Source: Gracilimonas sp040877545
GTDB lineage: Bacteria > Bacteroidota > Rhodothermia > Balneolales > Balneolaceae
Direction of reading: 5' to 3'
Length of the DNA: 64,000 bases
NCBI GenBank assembly: GCA_040877545.1
Contig: JBBDNN010000081.1
Location: 1-64,000, forward strand
Shown here: piece after piece, positions 54,963-63,604 of the stretch
Layout of the letters: the number at the start of each line of letters is the position of its first letter
How positions within the stretch are numbered: position 1 is the stretch's first letter
The notes under the pieces: generated by a model
What the model saw: only the letters and a program-made list of their open reading frames with translations
Told to the model about the DNA's origin: nothing
Databases searched by the model: none
Translations under genes and position numbers: made by a program

Positions 54963-55976
54963 ATGCCAAGCTTCAAAAACAGAGTGTATGGATGTGCAGT
55001 TATAAAATCCGTCAATTCGAATTACAACGCTGATTTCAGTCATCAACCTAGAACATTACCCGATGGAAGGGTTTATGCCACAGATAAAGCGTTGAAGTAT
55101 AGTGTAAAAAACTATTTTAAGAAGTTATATCCTGAGGAAAAGGTTTTTTACTTCAAAAAACTGAATGAAGAGTTTAATCCCATGAGTTTAATCGAAGCAT
55201 ATGCAGATATGTTTCCAGATCATGTTGAGCTAAAGGATGAGAAGAAAGTTGATAAAGTTAAAGTGCCAAAAGCTGGTGTGGCTAAGGATATTCTGGAGTG
55301 TATAGATATCCGATTATTTGGTGCCACTTTTGCATTAAAAGCTGCTAAAAAAGAAGACAATGTAGCTATTTCTGTTCATGGTCCGGTCCAAATAAATCAT
55401 GGAATTAATATTTGGCCTGAGAATAACATTTATTCCGAACAAATTATGTCCCCCTTCCGAAATCCTGGAGACGGTTCTTCTGATGATGAAGATAAAGCTG
55501 CTACGACGTTGGGTCGTCAGTCTAAATTACGGGAAGGGCATTATCTGCATCACTTTTCTGTCAATCCCCAAAACTTAGTTGATATAGTGAAACTGGCTGG
55601 AGATGGAGCAAAAACTATTTCTGAGAGTGATATTAAAAAATTGAAAGAAGCCTTTAGTAAAGGAGTTACCTATTATGATTCTTCGGCTAAAGCGGGGACA
55701 GATAATGAGCTGTTGATTTGGGTACAGCTTAAAGAAAAATCAAAAACAGTACTTCCAAATTTTACAGAACTGGTTTCAATTAATCGAGAAAATGGTACAG
55801 TAGAATTCGATTTATCTAAAATTAATAGTTTGGTTCAGAAATACGGAAATAGTGAAATAGAAAGTGTTGAAGTTTACTATTCACCCGAAACAACATTAGT
55901 GAATGGTTTGAATCCTTCCGAGCTTGTAAAACATGTTGATTTAGAAACAGGCAAAGACATGAATTCCGATGGATAA
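54963..55976 (+). CDS. cas7: CRISPR-associated protein Cas7 (Csh2-type backbone)
   Basis: Forms the helical backbone along the crRNA in Cascade and contacts every sixth nucleotide. The 337-residue RAMP protein opens RVYGCAVIKSVNSNYNADFS, in place of the NPNGDP motif of other Csh2 proteins, then shows DIRLFGATFALK, HGPVQINHGIN and the thumb-like region TLGRQSKLREGHYLHHFSVN, all typical of type I-B Cas7. It is 32 bp after cas8b; its end overlaps cas5 by 8 bp. Confidence 0.88.
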   Translation: MPSFKNRVYGCAVIKSVNSNYNADFSHQPRTLPDGRVYATDKALKYSVKNYFKKLYPEEKVFYFKKLNEEFNPMSLIEAYADMFPDHVELKDEKKVDKVKVPKAGVAKDILECIDIRLFGATFALKAAKKEDNVAISVHGPVQINHGINIWPENNIYSEQIMSPFRNPGDGSSDDEDKAATTLGRQSKLREGHYLHHFSVNPQNLVDIVKLAGDGAKTISESDIKKLKEAFSKGVTYYDSSAKAGTDNELLIWVQLKEKSKTVLPNFTELVSINRENGTVEFDLSKINSLVQKYGNSEIESVEVYYSPETTLVNGLNPSELVKHVDLETGKDMNSDG

Positions 55977-56733
55977 CAAAATTGTTTCTTTTGACATCAA
56001 GGCTGATTTTGGGTTCCTGAAAAAGCCGGATACAAACGAGCCGGTATATCTGACATTTAATATGCTTCACAAACCAGCCCTTTTGGGAATTTTAGGAGCA
56101 ATATTAGGTCTTGAAGGATTTCAGGAGAACGAAAAACTACCTGCATATTACAAAGCTTTAAAAGAGCTTAAAGTAGGTGTAAAGCCTCTGCGGGATGAAA
56201 AGGGTAATTTTCAAAAAACCGTTATTCGATACAGTAACAGTGTAGGATATGCCAATCTTGACGGGGGAACACTCATAGTAGATGAGCAAACTTTAATAGC
56301 TCCAGGTTATCGTTGTTACCTGTTGCTAAATTTAGAAAATGAACTTCATAAAAAACTTCGAGAACGGCTCAAAAATCATGAAGCTGAATATTTACCTTAT
56401 TTAGGAAAAAATGATTTTTCGCTGTGGTGGGAAGAAGTCAAAGAATGGGATTTCGAATCTTTTCAATCTGATTCTTCATTTCATGTGGACACTATATTTA
56501 TTAAAGAACAGCCAGTTAAAGAAGGGAGAACGAAGTCTACTTTTGATTTAGCCACAGGCTGGGAAGGTGGTTCATTCATGTATTTTGAGAATCTCCCTGT
56601 AGCTTATCATACAGAATTATATCAATATGAATATAAACCTTTTGGCTATACCGATTGGAAGTTAAAAGAGAAGTACAAGGTAAATGATCTGTACAAACTA
56701 AAAGACAATGACAAGGTCGTTCAACTCTTTTAA
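55969..56733 (+). CDS. cas5: CRISPR-associated protein Cas5 (type I-B)
   Basis: A RAMP subunit that binds the crRNA 5' handle at the foot of Cascade. The 254-residue protein starts KIVSFDIKADFGFLKKPDTN, followed by a conserved NMLHKPALLGILGAILGLEG segment, which is the Cas5 glycine-rich signature of this subtype. It overlaps cas7 by 8 bp and cas3 by 26 bp, so the effector genes are translationally coupled. Confidence 0.88.
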   Translation: MDNKIVSFDIKADFGFLKKPDTNEPVYLTFNMLHKPALLGILGAILGLEGFQENEKLPAYYKALKELKVGVKPLRDEKGNFQKTVIRYSNSVGYANLDGGTLIVDEQTLIAPGYRCYLLLNLENELHKKLRERLKNHEAEYLPYLGKNDFSLWWEEVKEWDFESFQSDSSFHVDTIFIKEQPVKEGRTKSTFDLATGWEGGSFMYFENLPVAYHTELYQYEYKPFGYTDWKLKEKYKVNDLYKLKDNDKVVQLF

Positions 56734-59395
56734 GAACATTGTAGATAGCACGTTGGCTTTAGAAAATGTGCTTGAAAACTATCAGCAATATTTTGCCCAT
56801 ACCCATCCAGTTAAAAAAAAGGAAAAACTACACGAGCACACCCAAAAAGTGCTTGAATACTTTCTTGTCTTAATAGATAAACATGGTACAGATCGGGTAG
56901 CTGATTCTCTTATAAGTGAGATTGTTAATAGTATTTCTTCAATAGAGCATCCGGACATTTTTGGTAATTATCTGAAAAGGCTCTTTGTGGACTCAATAGC
57001 ATTTCATGACTTCGGCAAAATCAATGAAAATTTTCAGGTAGAAAAGATGAAGGCCTCTTTTAAGCCAAATCCAGATAATGGGATAGGTTCTACCCATTCC
57101 AAATTAAGTGCCTATCTATTTCTTAATTTTCATGCTAAAAATATTTTTGAACAACAGGATTTAAACATTCAGGAAAAAACACTTCTATATGCCTTTTCTT
57201 ATCTCTTTGCAAATCCGATACTAAGGCATCATTCCAGCTTCATTGATCATTACATTGACTTTGAAGAAGATATAGTGCGTAGGTTAAAAACCTATTTAGC
57301 AAGCTTTGCAATTGATATTGATGAAAACTTGCAATCGAATTTCTTCAATAATCGGGAGGGAATTTTTGAAATCTTTGATGATAAGTTAAAGGATACAAAC
57401 TGCTTCGTAATCTATGCTCTTTTGAAGCTTAATTTTTCAGTACTCACTTCCGCTGACTTTTATGCTACTTTTGCTTTCAGAAATGATGTAGAAATTGAAG
57501 ACTTTGGATTGATTTATGGCAAGCTAAGAAACGAGTTTTCTGAAAAATTTCGAAAACTCAAACCTTATAACAAAAAATTATTCGAGAATTTTAACGAGTA
57601 CCTTCTGTTACCCTTTGACAAGATTCAGGAAAGAAAAGCAAAAAATTTAAACCTTTTACGGCAAAAGCTTGCCGCAGAAGTTTTAAATAATATCAGAAAG
57701 TACTCTTCTCAACATCTTTTTTATTTAGAAGCACCGACAGGTTCAGGTAAAACCAATCTTTCTTTAGCAGGAGCTATCGAGTTATTGAAGCTTTATGGGA
57801 ACATAAACAAAATCTTTTATGTATTTCCCTTTACAACATTGGTCAGTCAAACCTTCAAAAGTATTAGAGAGACTATTGGAGCTACCAATGATCAATTGAT
57901 TCAATTGCACTCCAAGTCGGGATTTCATTCGCAAAATGAAGATGGCAATAATGATGAAGAAAGAGAGGAAGAACAAAATTATATTGACAATCTTTTTCTT
58001 AATTACCCAATTACTCTTCTAACCCATATTAAATTTTTCGATATCCTGAAGGGCAATGGAAAAGAAACTAATTATCTTCTTCATCGACTAAGCAATTCCA
58101 TTGTAATTATTGATGAATTGCAAACCTATGATCCCAAGCATTGGGACAAAGTGATTTTTTTCTTATCCCAATATGCCAAACACTTTAATATTCGCTTCGT
58201 TTTGATGTCTGCCACCCTGCCCAAGATCGATGAACTTAATGAAGAAACGAAAGGTAAGATTGTGTCTTTGGTAGACAACAAAAATAAATACTTTCAAAAT
58301 CCGAATTTTAGTGAAAGGGTTCATTTTGATTTTTCACTCTTGGAAAAGGGAAAAGAATGGTCGAAAGGTGAGTATCTTCATCAATTAAGTAATTTCATAT
58401 TACAAAAAAGTGAAAATTATGCATCTACCAATGATGGAAAAGTCCGGATTTTGATCGAATGCATCATTAAGAAAACAGCCAGCAAGCTCTATCGAAATAT
58501 GATGAAAGATGACGATTTTGCATCCTATAAAAAGTATTTGATTTCAGGAGAAATTTTAGAACCAAGAAGAGCTGAAATAATTAAGGCTATAGATGAAGAA
58601 AAAGATGAGAAAGTGATTGTCGTTTCTACTCAGGTAGTTGAAGCTGGTGTAAATATTGATATGGATTTAGGTTTTAAAGACCGGTCATTAATAGACAGTG
58701 ACGAACAGCTTGCAGGGAGAATTAACAGAAATGCGGGCAAAGATAATTGTACAGTTTTTTTGTTTAATTATGATCGTACTGATTATGTATACAGAGATGA
58801 TAAGAGATACAAAATTACTACTAAAGAGATCACGGACAAGGAATATCAGGAAATATTGTTCGAAAAAGACTTCGACAGGCTATATAAAAAAGTTTCAAAG
58901 TCCATAACTGAAAGAAACAAAAACCCTTTGATCGAAGGTCTATCAGATTACAAGAGAAATTTCAGGCTGTTAGACTTTAGTCAGATTAAGAATAAATTTA
59001 AACTAATAGAAGATTCGTCAAATTCAGTATATGTCCCGTTAGATATTCCATCTTATCATTTTGATAAGCAGGAAAAGGATTTTATTTCAAGATTCAATGT
59101 TCCAATTGATAAAAAAGAAATAAATGGTGGTGATATCTTTGAAATCTATCAGAGTATTGTAACTGACGATCAGGGAACATTCATTAACAAAAAAATTGAC
59201 ATAAAAAAAATTTATGGTTTAATGGCAAAGTTTATGTTCTCAGTTTTTAAAACCCAAGAACAAGTTTTCGCACCTTATTTAAATCCAGATTTAACAGAAA
59301 AGTTTGGCATTTTATATTTACAACATTGGAATAAAATTTATGATTATGAAGATGGTCTTAATGTAGAAGAGATTAAAGGTGCTGTATTTATTTGA
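56708..59395 (+). CDS. cas3: CRISPR-associated helicase-nuclease Cas3
   Basis: Nuclease-helicase recruited by Cascade to degrade target DNA. The 895-residue protein has an N-terminal HD domain (LHEHTQKVLEYF, FHDFGKINENF at about 98-108, then HHSSF) and an SF2 helicase: Walker A EAPTGSGKTN at about 341-350, motif II IIDELQTYDP at about 467, motif III MSATLPKIDE, and motif VI region STQVVEAGVNIDMD ... QLAGRINRNAG. DELQ/DEIQ in motif II is seen in type I-B Cas3. All motifs are intact. It is the last gene of the effector operon; the expected cas4-cas1-cas2 do not follow directly. Confidence 0.93.
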   Translation: MTRSFNSFKNIVDSTLALENVLENYQQYFAHTHPVKKKEKLHEHTQKVLEYFLVLIDKHGTDRVADSLISEIVNSISSIEHPDIFGNYLKRLFVDSIAFHDFGKINENFQVEKMKASFKPNPDNGIGSTHSKLSAYLFLNFHAKNIFEQQDLNIQEKTLLYAFSYLFANPILRHHSSFIDHYIDFEEDIVRRLKTYLASFAIDIDENLQSNFFNNREGIFEIFDDKLKDTNCFVIYALLKLNFSVLTSADFYATFAFRNDVEIEDFGLIYGKLRNEFSEKFRKLKPYNKKLFENFNEYLLLPFDKIQERKAKNLNLLRQKLAAEVLNNIRKYSSQHLFYLEAPTGSGKTNLSLAGAIELLKLYGNINKIFYVFPFTTLVSQTFKSIRETIGATNDQLIQLHSKSGFHSQNEDGNNDEEREEEQNYIDNLFLNYPITLLTHIKFFDILKGNGKETNYLLHRLSNSIVIIDELQTYDPKHWDKVIFFLSQYAKHFNIRFVLMSATLPKIDELNEETKGKIVSLVDNKNKYFQNPNFSERVHFDFSLLEKGKEWSKGEYLHQLSNFILQKSENYASTNDGKVRILIECIIKKTASKLYRNMMKDDDFASYKKYLISGEILEPRRAEIIKAIDEEKDEKVIVVSTQVVEAGVNIDMDLGFKDRSLIDSDEQLAGRINRNAGKDNCTVFLFNYDRTDYVYRDDKRYKITTKEITDKEYQEILFEKDFDRLYKKVSKSITERNKNPLIEGLSDYKRNFRLLDFSQIKNKFKLIEDSSNSVYVPLDIPSYHFDKQEKDFISRFNVPIDKKEINGGDIFEIYQSIVTDDQGTFINKKIDIKKIYGLMAKFMFSVFKTQEQVFAPYLNPDLTEKFGILYLQHWNKIYDYEDGLNVEEIKGAVFI

Positions 59396-59527
59396 TAAAT
59401 TTTTAAAACAAACCTTCAACTACGAAAACAAACCCCGTCCCCGTAAGCTAAGCCTATTAAAAATATAATTTTTTAGTAGGCATCTGGAAATCATATAATG
59501 AATACCTCAGAAATAGTATATTAACCT

Positions 59528-59767
59528 ATGCCAACAATTCTTCGGATAGACGGATATCGTTTCTTTTTCTTTAGCAATGAAGGAAATGAACCAGTTCACA
59601 TACACGTTGAAAGTGGAGATGGTTATTGTAAATTTTGGTTGAATCCTGTGGAACTTGCTTACTCAACAGGTTATCATTCGGCAGAACTCAATAAAATCAG
59701 GCAACATATTGAAGAGCATAAAACAGAAATAGAAACCTCCTGGAATGAATACTTCGGTCAAACATAA
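59528..59767 (+). CDS. DUF4160 protein
   Basis: A 79-residue protein with the DUF4160 pattern MPTILRIDGYRFFFFSNEGN, EPVHIHVESGDG.CKFWL and EHKTEIETSWNEYF. Function unknown; it is almost always followed by a DUF2442 gene as here, with which it overlaps by 23 bp, a toxin-antitoxin-like arrangement. Begins the insertion between cas3 and cas4. Confidence 0.85.
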   Translation: MPTILRIDGYRFFFFSNEGNEPVHIHVESGDGYCKFWLNPVELAYSTGYHSAELNKIRQHIEEHKTEIETSWNEYFGQT

Positions 59768-59981
59768 ATCCGCACGAGCAGCAGATCTCAGATTTGATAA
59801 AAACTCCCTGCATGTGTTGTTGGAAGATGGCAGAGAAATTTCTGTCCCCCTGGAATGGTTCCCGCGCCTGAGAGATGCCACTGAGAAACAGCGTAAAAAC
59901 TGGAGGCTGATAGGTAAAGGCATCGGCATCCACTGGAGCGAACTGGATGAAGATATTTCTATCGAAGGGCTGTTGCGATAA
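59745..59981 (+). CDS. DUF2442 protein
   Basis: A 78-residue protein with the DUF2442 core: LRFDKNSLHVLLEDGREISV, PLEWFPRL..AT, NWRLIGKGIGIHW and DEDISIEGLLR. The fold is related to nitrogenase-accessory NafY-like domains in known structures, but the role is unsettled. Paired and overlapping with DUF4160 upstream. Confidence 0.85.
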   Translation: MNTSVKHKSARAADLRFDKNSLHVLLEDGREISVPLEWFPRLRDATEKQRKNWRLIGKGIGIHWSELDEDISIEGLLR

Positions 59982-60033
59982 CGTATAAATTGAATCAATG
60001 AGTCATGGAGTTAATCACTACATCTAAAAAACC

Positions 60034-60480
60034 ATGCCATCATACCTCACCCACTTACTGTCCGACATTCGGGCTGCCCATAGAACAGATTCCCCAAAAG
60101 AAAAATCTGAGCCGGAGTCATTGGAAGATCATTTCAGGGATGTTGACCGGTGGATTTCCGGTGATGCCGAACATACACTGGGGTATTATTGTGGCCTGGA
60201 GGCGAAGGCTTTTCCGCGGTATGATCAACTCAGTGACGAGGAGGTCAGGAAAGTGTGTGATGCTTTTACGGCAATGCTCGATACCTGGAGAGTTGACCTG
60301 GACTTGCCCGATGAGCTGCCCCTGCACCGGAAATATGAATTGATGGTGGGATTATTGGATCATGCGTTTACACCCTTCAATTCCGGCAGTTTTGTATTCG
60401 ATTTTTGCACCGGCTATGCCCCGGGCTGCGAACTGAAGGAATTTTGCGGGTGCCTCGAATTCTGGGAAGAGGATTTGTGA
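60034..60480 (+). CDS. Hypothetical acidic protein, cysteine-containing C terminus
   Basis: A 148-residue protein that I do not recognise. It is acidic, has a helical N-terminal part (YLTHLLSDIRAAHRTDSPKE) and a C-terminal segment with four cysteines within about 20 residues (FCTGYAPGCELKEFCGCLEF), which could bind metal. No signal peptide or membrane segment. It lies between the DUF2442 gene and a REP-like element and faces the unknown minus-strand gene at 60606, so the two converge. Confidence 0.55.
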   Translation: MPSYLTHLLSDIRAAHRTDSPKEKSEPESLEDHFRDVDRWISGDAEHTLGYYCGLEAKAFPRYDQLSDEEVRKVCDAFTAMLDTWRVDLDLPDELPLHRKYELMVGLLDHAFTPFNSGSFVFDFCTGYAPGCELKEFCGCLEFWEEDL

Positions 60481-60516
60481 TACTCAATATTAGTTGTTTA
60501 AACGAGACCTGACGGG

Positions 60517-60552
60517 TTTCTCACAAAGCGATCCCTTTGGGAAAATCCTTGG
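60517..60552 (-). repeat. REP-like element, copy 2 (inverted)
   Basis: The reverse complement of these 36 bases matches 62887-62922 at 32 of 36 positions (core TTTTCCCAAAGGGATCGCTT). It is followed by more inverted sequence (ACGGGTTT at 60513 with AAACCCGT about 75 bp later). It sits in the 125-bp gap between the two convergent unknown genes. Confidence 0.65.
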
Positions 60553-60605
60553 TGAGTTATGTGAACGGAAACAAAAAAAACTGTCAAAACCCGTGAGAAC
60601 AAACA

Positions 60606-61811
60606 TCACTCCACCATCTTCCGGGCTTTTCCATAGAGTTCTTTTGCCATTTCGGGATCTACATCATATTTGGCTGCCAGTGCATCAAAATCAGGTTTTT
60701 CTCCGGAATTGACGTACGGGATAAGTTCGGCTAACATGGCATTCATTTGGCCGAGGTCTTCCTGCTCTTCCGGTGGGGTATCAATGGTAAAAAGCTTCTC
60801 ATAGGGGTTCAACGAAAGTTCTTCTTTAAGGATATCGGATGCCGTTGCTTTCATAGCCAAATTAACGCGATCATCGGGTTCGTATTCAAGAGTGTACCCC
60901 AGGCGGTTTAACAGGTCAACCAGGTAACGATAGCCTGCATCCGTCATAGAAGAGAGGGCCAGCAGCTGGTCTTCTTCTTTATAGAAAGCTGCGCTAAAGT
61001 GTGGAAATTCATTCCATCCTTTGGGCGAAAGTTTGTACACCCCCCGGCTGTACTCAATAAAAAAATCGTTTCGGAACAGCTCGGAGTTATAGTCTTCATT
61101 TATTTCGTATTCAGAAAAATTAATTACAATCTGGTGCTCATCGTGAAAGATAACGGGAGAATTACTGCCGGACAGGAGCATCGAAAAGGGAAGCGGGTTT
61201 TCTTCAACTCCTTCCATCACTTCTTCGCCGGTCCCGAACCAGTCGTCGTAGACTTCGCGGGCAAAAAAGAGGATGTCCTGCGGTTCAAAGGCCAAGAAAT
61301 GTAAAATGGGCCCATAGCTTTGCCAGCACTCGCCGTTGAAACTGATCAGGTTGAACCACAACAGGGGGTGCTGCGTTTGCAAAATGTCAGTTATACCTGG
61401 AGAAAAGAACAGGTACTCCTGATCGGTAAAAACATCGTACATATCAAAAAAATCCGTTTCAGGCCGCCCGGTGATCTGAGAAAAGCTAAACTGCCAGGGA
61501 TGTTCTTTTTGAAATTGGAGAAACTCCATTTCTTGTTTTGAAAAATGTTGCAGCCCGGAATGGTTGATATATTTCCGGATCAACCCTTCTTTTTTAAAAA
61601 TTTGGTGGGCGATGTATTGAGCCTTGAATCTATTGAGCCATTCTTTTGGTAAATCTCTTGTAATGTGCCGATACGTGGCGAGGCGTTTATCAAACTGCCG
61701 GGCCAATTTATGCTGATCAGCGGCAAAATAGATCAAAAAATCGTCAATAACGGGGGTGGAGAATTCAGAGTTGCGGTCGCAAACGCTGCGAATGTGCTTG
61801 TAATTTTTCAT
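60606..61811 (-). CDS. Hypothetical protein of about 400 residues
   Basis: A 401-residue soluble protein that I cannot assign to a family. N-terminal region (MKNYKHIRSVCDRNSEFSTP) is helical with many aromatic residues; middle region is rich in Phe and acidic residues (GPILHFLAFEPQDILFFARE); the C terminus ends in a small helical domain (KPDFDALAAKYDVDPEMAKE). It is on the opposite strand to all cas genes, so it came with the insertion. ATG 61811 is preferred to ATG 61856, which would add 15 mostly hydrophobic residues. A defence or housekeeping role cannot be told. Confidence 0.55.
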   Translation of the reverse strand: MKNYKHIRSVCDRNSEFSTPVIDDFLIYFAADQHKLARQFDKRLATYRHITRDLPKEWLNRFKAQYIAHQIFKKEGLIRKYINHSGLQHFSKQEMEFLQFQKEHPWQFSFSQITGRPETDFFDMYDVFTDQEYLFFSPGITDILQTQHPLLWFNLISFNGECWQSYGPILHFLAFEPQDILFFAREVYDDWFGTGEEVMEGVEENPLPFSMLLSGSNSPVIFHDEHQIVINFSEYEINEDYNSELFRNDFFIEYSRGVYKLSPKGWNEFPHFSAAFYKEEDQLLALSSMTDAGYRYLVDLLNRLGYTLEYEPDDRVNLAMKATASDILKEELSLNPYEKLFTIDTPPEEQEDLGQMNAMLAELIPYVNSGEKPDFDALAAKYDVDPEMAKELYGKARKMVE

Positions 61812-62234
61812 AAGCGAAATTATAAACACAAAGACTCTTAAAAAAGGACGTTCCAAAAAAATTTGTAAGCACCGAAGGTATCCCTACTATTGTGCCATAT
61901 GGCGTGATGTATTTTATTATAATTAACATACTCATTCACCGCCAGCGATGTGAGGGTGCAGCCCGAACAAGACTGGCGGTGATTAGGAGAAACACCATCC
62001 ATCACCGCGTTTCTGGCTTTCATTACTACATCTTCGGAGCTTCAGGGAAACGGAAGGATGGATTTTGAGGCTATAGCTCCATCTTTCGGCTCAGCCGGAA
62101 CAGGCATCAAAGGCATCCTTAAAAACGAGCCGGGTGATGGAGCGGGCCAAAGGCTGCCTATAGCTGAAACCCTGATCGTTTTCTGCCGATATTTCAATAT
62201 TGACACAACACTAGTGAATGAAAACAAAATAAAT
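61812..62234. other. Non-coding stretch upstream of the RAYT gene with repeats
   Basis: It contains a REP-like sequence (TAAGCACCGAAGGTATCCCT at 61866-61885, 19 of 20 bases shared with 63605-63624) and a perfect inverted repeat CACCGCCAG (61937-61945) / CTGGCGGTG (61973-61981). The frame of the transposase is open back to 62058 but without family-like sequence. No gene is supported. Confidence 0.5.
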
Positions 62235-62870
62235 ATGCCACAAAAACGAATTCCATTAAAACCGGGGTACACCTACCATATCTGGACACACGCAAACGGG
62301 GATGACAACCTCTTCCGCAGCGAGGAGAACTACAATTATTTTCTAAACCGGTACCTGCATCATGTCCATTTGGTGGTTGAAACCTACGCCTATTGCTTAA
62401 TGCCAAATCATCTTCATTTGATGGTGAAAATCAGGAGTGAGGAGGAAGTACTGGATTTTTTGAGGGAGAAAAAAAAGGATCCAACCCTCCAAGGGTTTGA
62501 AACCCTTGGAGGGTTTAGCAACATAATTAGCCGACAATTTTCACATCTGTTTAATGGATACACTCAAGCCTTCAACAAAAAATACAATCGTAAAGGCAGT
62601 CTTTTTATTCCAAATTTTAAACGAAAAATTATAGATTCGGACGAGTATTTCGTACGGCTCATCGCTTACATCCACAACAACCCTGTCCACCATGGCTTTA
62701 CCAAAAATTTGAATGACTGGCCATACAGCAGTTGGAGCGCTTATGTTTTGGATAAAATCACCAAAGTAAACAAGGAAGAAGCACTGGCCCTGTTTGGTGG
62801 TATCGAGAATTTTACAGAAATACATCGTGAATTGAATTTTGAAGAATGTATTACTTTATTTGAAAGATGA
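62235..62870 (+). CDS. REP-associated tyrosine transposase (RAYT, Y1/HUH superfamily)
   Basis: A 211-residue single-strand DNA nuclease of the TnpA-REP (Y1) family, which acts on REP palindromes. Visible motifs are IPLKPGYTYHIWTHANGDDN, the HUH metal motif in YCLMPNHLHLMVKI, a tyrosine-containing segment FNGYTQAFNKKYNRKGSLF and YIHNNPVHHGF...WPYSSW. ATG 62235 fits the family start; the upstream open frame to 62058 looks non-coding. Oddly, a perfect 33-nt palindrome is embedded in frame (62483-62515), coding for TLQGFETLGGF. REP-like copies lie on both sides of the gene. Confidence 0.85.
   Translation: MPQKRIPLKPGYTYHIWTHANGDDNLFRSEENYNYFLNRYLHHVHLVVETYAYCLMPNHLHLMVKIRSEEEVLDFLREKKKDPTLQGFETLGGFSNIISRQFSHLFNGYTQAFNKKYNRKGSLFIPNFKRKIIDSDEYFVRLIAYIHNNPVHHGFTKNLNDWPYSSWSAYVLDKITKVNKEEALALFGGIENFTEIHRELNFEECITLFER
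62483..62515. repeat. Perfect 33-nt palindrome inside the RAYT coding sequence
   Basis: Arms of 16 nt (AACCCTCCAAGGGTTT and its exact complement) around a single G. It is in frame within the transposase gene, and its arms match the outer stem of the REP-like element at 62881-62937. It is probably a REP copy that inserted into the gene or a permanent part of this transposase lineage. Confidence 0.85.
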
Positions 62871-62880
62871 ATTTCAAATA

Positions 62881-62937
62881 AACCTTCCAAGGGTTTTCCC
62901 AAAGGGATCGCTTCGCGAGAACTCTTGGAGGGTTGAG
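62881..62937. repeat. REP-like element with cloverleaf potential, copy 1
   Basis: An outer stem AACCTTCCAAGGGTT (62881-62895) pairs with AACTCTTGGAGGGTT (62920-62934) with two mismatches. The interior has two small palindromes, TCCCAAAGGGA and TCGCTTCGCGA, so a three-way junction fold is possible. It lies 10 bp after the RAYT stop and 15 bp before cas4, a position typical for a RAYT-mobilised repeat. Confidence 0.7.
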
Positions 62938-62951
62938 AAGGATAAATACTT

Positions 62952-63509
62952 ATGAACCCAACATCACCCATCACCGGAACTGAAGTCGCTTATTACTTTA
63001 TATGCGCGCGAAAGCTTTGGCTGTTTTCACATAATATTCAATGCGAGCAGGAAAGCGATGCCGTACGTATGGGCCGGCACATTCATGAAACCAGTTATAA
63101 GCGGAAAGAAAAAGAAGTATCTATCGACGGAGTCATAGTGGTAGATTGGATAGATCATGACAAAAAAATAATTCATGAAGTAAAGAAATCAGCCAGTATG
63201 GATAAAGCACACTCCTGGCAGCTTAAATACTATATGTGGTACCTGGAGCAAAAGGGGATGGACATTGCTGATGAAGTATCCGCAGAAAAACATCCCACAG
63301 AACCAGGTAAACGCGGATATATCGGGGAGCTGAATTATCCAAAACTCCGCCAGACTGAGCAGATAGTTTTATCCCGCGCCGACCGGAAAGAACTCGAGGA
63401 GAAGATTCTGCCTAATATTCGCAAGATTGTCAATCGGGAAAAACCACCGAGAACAGTTGAGTGGGCGATCTGCAAAAGTTGCTCTTACAATGAACTCTGT
63501 TACAGCTGA
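62952..63509 (+). CDS. cas4: CRISPR-associated protein Cas4
   Basis: A RecB-like Fe-S nuclease that trims prespacers and helps choose PAMs during adaptation. The 185-residue protein has the N-terminal cysteine in FICARKLWLF (about residue 18), the nuclease residues in GRHIHETSY, GVIVVDWIDHD and IIHEVKKS, and the C-terminal three-cysteine cluster CKSCSYNELC. All four cluster cysteines are present. It is separated from cas3 by the 3.5 kb insertion, and cas1/cas2 must lie beyond the window if present. Confidence 0.93.
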   Translation: MNPTSPITGTEVAYYFICARKLWLFSHNIQCEQESDAVRMGRHIHETSYKRKEKEVSIDGVIVVDWIDHDKKIIHEVKKSASMDKAHSWQLKYYMWYLEQKGMDIADEVSAEKHPTEPGKRGYIGELNYPKLRQTEQIVLSRADRKELEEKILPNIRKIVNREKPPRTVEWAICKSCSYNELCYS

Positions 63510-63544
63510 GGCGTGTTGATTTTGAGATTTATTGATTTGGAGAG

Positions 63545-63596
63545 TTGGAGATTTGTTGATTTTGAGATTTAAATCAACAAATCAACAAATCTCCAA
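63545..63596. repeat. 18-nt perfect inverted repeat after cas4
   Basis: TTGGAGATTTGTTGATTT (63545-63562) and its exact complement (63579-63596) flank 16 nt. Upstream bases from 63516 carry partial direct copies of the same text (TTGATTTTGAGATTT twice). Such low-complexity palindromes are frequent between genes in Bacteroidota. Followed by a REP-like piece at 63605. Confidence 0.75.
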
Positions 63597-63604
63597 ATTC
63601 TTTA

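Noticed and set aside
62058..62234. N-terminal extension of the RAYT transposase by 59 residues
   Set aside because: The extra residues show no family resemblance, and MPQKRIPLKPGYTYH at 62235 is the usual family start.
61838..62406. Short minus-strand open frames around the RAYT start
   Set aside because: They overlap repeats and the transposase gene in other frames and have no recognisable protein features.
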